This document shows, piece after piece, positions 62,601-64,000 of a stretch of 64,000 bases of DNA. Made by a program: the position numbers and the translations under genes. Source of the stretch: Asterias amurensis (lineage: Eukaryota > Echinodermata > Asteroidea > Forcipulatida > Asteriidae); contig NC_092669.1 in the NCBI RefSeq assembly GCF_032118995.1, positions 806,001 to 870,000 of the forward strand, in the 5' to 3' direction. Numbering within the stretch: the stretch's first letter is position 1; every line of letters starts with the position of its first letter. The notes under the pieces are model-generated. The model searched no databases and was not told where the DNA came from. It was given only the letters and a program-made list of their open reading frames with translations.

Positions 62601-63804
62601 TTGCTTCAATCTGAGCGCCGGTCTTCGTCGGAGCTACACGGCTTATTTCAACCCTGGTAATGTCCCACCTCCCCCCTGGAACAGAGTAGACTGGCCCAGT
62701 GAGAACGATTGCCGGAATGTCCCGCATGAGCTCCCTGAGTGGAGTAAATATGCACCAACATACTTGCCCCCGGAAAGTAAAGGTTTGAGGTAAGCATTTC
62801 ACAGTTTTATTTGGTGTTACTCTCACACTGATGTGTGTCATTGTTGAACACTATATACTCAAATCCGAGGTTCGCCTCGGTGTTCCTGGTTTGACTGGCT
62901 GCATATTGCGCCGCAGCACCTTGTAAACCATAACATGGTGCTATTTGAGGGAATCGGTCTCAAACTTCAAAAACATAGTCCTATGAGAAAAATCCACCCA
63001 ATACTCGGGTGGGACTCGAACCCCTGACCTTCGCCATTCTAGAGCAGATGTCTTTTAAAGTGTCTCACAGGTTTACAAAACTTTCAAACCTTGTAATCTT
63101 GACATTGTGACATTTTGCTCCATTCTTATCATCCATTTTTTTCTCACTGCTGAACAAGTAATTCACCTTGATAAATTTAGTTTTGTGTCACCTTTTATTT
63201 TTATGCTCCGGCAGAGTCAAGCATCTCGTCAACGACAACCTGAATCTGTTTGAGAATGACGTCCATCCGTTGCCATGGTTCCCACCCGTCTGCGTTACCG
63301 TGGAAACACTAACAGATGGCAACACAGCGATGGACTTTGTGGAGAGTATTACACAGAGAGCGTCTTTGCCGCTTACTGATACGATCAAGAGTCTCAGCCC
63401 GGTACGCTCTATAATAGATGAAATCACTGCATTAAGACCTCAAGGTGGTTAACATCTGCTTAGCATTTTTGAGAAATACTGCTTAGCAAGTTTAGGAACA
63501 AATTCCTTAGCAAGTTTTTGAATGAGACACTGGTCACCAACAATGTGAACTACATATAGTTCTGGCTGGTAATCTGTTCCTGCTACAAAGAAAGGTACTA
63601 TTTTGCTAAGCATTTATTTCAGTGCTTACCAGCTTCATGTCAATTGATCTGGAGCGGATATCTGGATGTCTTGACTCCATTTATAATGTCTGAACCCCTT
63701 TTCATCTATCTGTTACGCAGCAACTACTAGCTCTTGTCAACAGTAACCAGGCTAGTGAAGAGGAGCTATCCCAACGTATTCTCACAGCGTTTGAAGAACC
63801 CAAG
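56695..63804 (+). CDS. TTC17: TTC17 orthologue (tetratricopeptide repeat protein 17), 3' end missing
   Basis: Thirteen coding exons: 56695-56844, 57812-58071, 58543-58657, 59159-59275, 59692-59801, 60200-60347, 60873-61015, 61339-61496, 61759-61874, 62094-62153, 62593-62789, 63215-63401 and 63721-63804. They join in frame to 615 codons; human TTC17 is about 1140 residues, so roughly half is here. The ATG (CAAGATGG) opens a basic N-terminus and a hydrophobic signal-like segment (about 18-31), then THWLVTEQGMI, as in vertebrate TTC17. An acidic coiled-coil-like stretch (EVELEHQKREIEANEDKDLD) follows, then the first TPR block in exons 5-7 (ATFYWRSVGNSEQVIECGRR; VLVNMASVLHRSHYS; IGEYDRSVSHFEQSI), a KLEQALEAQH helix, and the PPESKGLR motif in exon 11. 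In vertebrates TTC17 is linked to actin organisation and ciliogenesis. Several introns carry mobile elements. Confidence 0.93.
57620..57765. mobile_element. Small foldback element in TTC17 intron 1
   Basis: About 44-base inverted arms: TTTGTCTTTGGATTCGGCTT in the left arm is the imperfect complement of GGCGAATCCAAAGACAA in the right. Confidence 0.7.
58153..58208 (+). repeat. 22-base tandem repeat, about 2.5 copies
   Basis: Repeats of ATACGCAGGAATTACGTGCC in a TTC17 intron. Confidence 0.75.
58829..59135. mobile_element. Miniature element with about 40-base inverted ends
   Basis: Left end CACCCATTTCAGACAGGCG and right end CCTGTTTGAAACAGGTGT are imperfect complements, extending through GCGCCAAACCAAAT and ATTTGGTTCGGCGC. 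No coding capacity. It lies in a TTC17 intron and stops about 23 bases before exon 4 (59159), leaving only the pyrimidine tract. Confidence 0.8.
59345..59625 (+). mobile_element. Dispersed repeat in TTC17 intron
   Basis: CAATCAATCAATCAGAGG, TATATAGCGCCCAAATC and a GGGAGAGTGTTCCATTC block. Similar degenerate blocks occur at 18170-18370 and 46395-46520. Class unknown. Confidence 0.5.
62331..62450. mobile_element. Palindromic miniature element, GGATTTCACAAAGAG type
   Basis: Fourth copy, in the TTC17 intron between exons 10 and 11, with a shortened right arm. Confidence 0.75.
62862..63055 (-). mobile_element. tRNA-derived SINE, reverse strand
   Basis: On the minus strand GCTCTAGAATGGCGAAGG is followed by the B box GGGGTTCGAGTCCCACC. 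The body contains the complement of GCAGCACCTTGTAAACC, also seen in the SINE at 17636. It lies in a TTC17 intron. Confidence 0.65.
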
Positions 63805-64000
63805 GTAGGGCTGCTTCAAATCTTAAGACGCTGCTTAGCGCATAATTCTGTGCTTACTGCCCACAAAATGACTTGCTTTACAGTATGCCATAAGCAGTAA
63901 CTCTGTAAGCCTTTTTGAGATATGCTACAACACTATAAGGTTTGGGTAAATTTGGGTAGATTTGTGTGTATACACCCAAACCAAACAGTGCACATACCTC

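Overview
This window is animal genomic DNA, most likely from an echinoderm and probably a starfish (Asterias-like). The reasons are spliced genes with GT-AG introns, an AT-rich non-coding background, TTAGGG-type telomeric repeats, and a dense load of short foldback and TTAA-flanked elements plus tRNA-derived SINEs that I recognise from starfish genomes. The species is an inference. No bacterial, phage or CRISPR content is present.

Layout. (1) 1-5.3 kb, minus strand: a tetraspanin gene (first six coding exons; the last part lies beyond the left edge). (2) 5.3-39.8 kb: about 34 kb without a recognisable coding exon, filled with miniature elements, SINEs and tandem repeats; two possible non-coding 5' exons of the first tetraspanin lie at about 17.0 and 19.8 kb. 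(3) 39.8-45.2 kb, minus strand: a complete second tetraspanin (7 coding exons, 296 residues) with the same exon layout. The intron after its second coding exon holds 64 uninterrupted TTAGGG units that begin 3 bases beyond the 6-base splice-donor motif. (4) 49.4-54.4 kb, plus strand: a GT10 alpha-1,3-fucosyltransferase-like Golgi enzyme, with most of its protein in one 1.5-kb exon. (5) 56.7-64.0 kb, plus strand: the first 13 coding exons (615 codons) of a TTC17 orthologue, running off the right edge.

The four genes do not form a pathway. The two tetraspanins are related membrane organisers on the same strand, and their six shared introns fall at equivalent places, all in phase 0. The second tetraspanin and the fucosyltransferase are head-to-head, so 45.3-49.4 kb is their shared upstream region. 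The fucosyltransferase and TTC17 are in tandem with about 2.3 kb between them.

The most informative non-gene signals are the telomeric block beside a splice donor, two TTAA-targeting miniature elements inserted into recognisable older repeats (which shows the target duplication directly), and two miniature elements lying within about 25 bases of exon borders.
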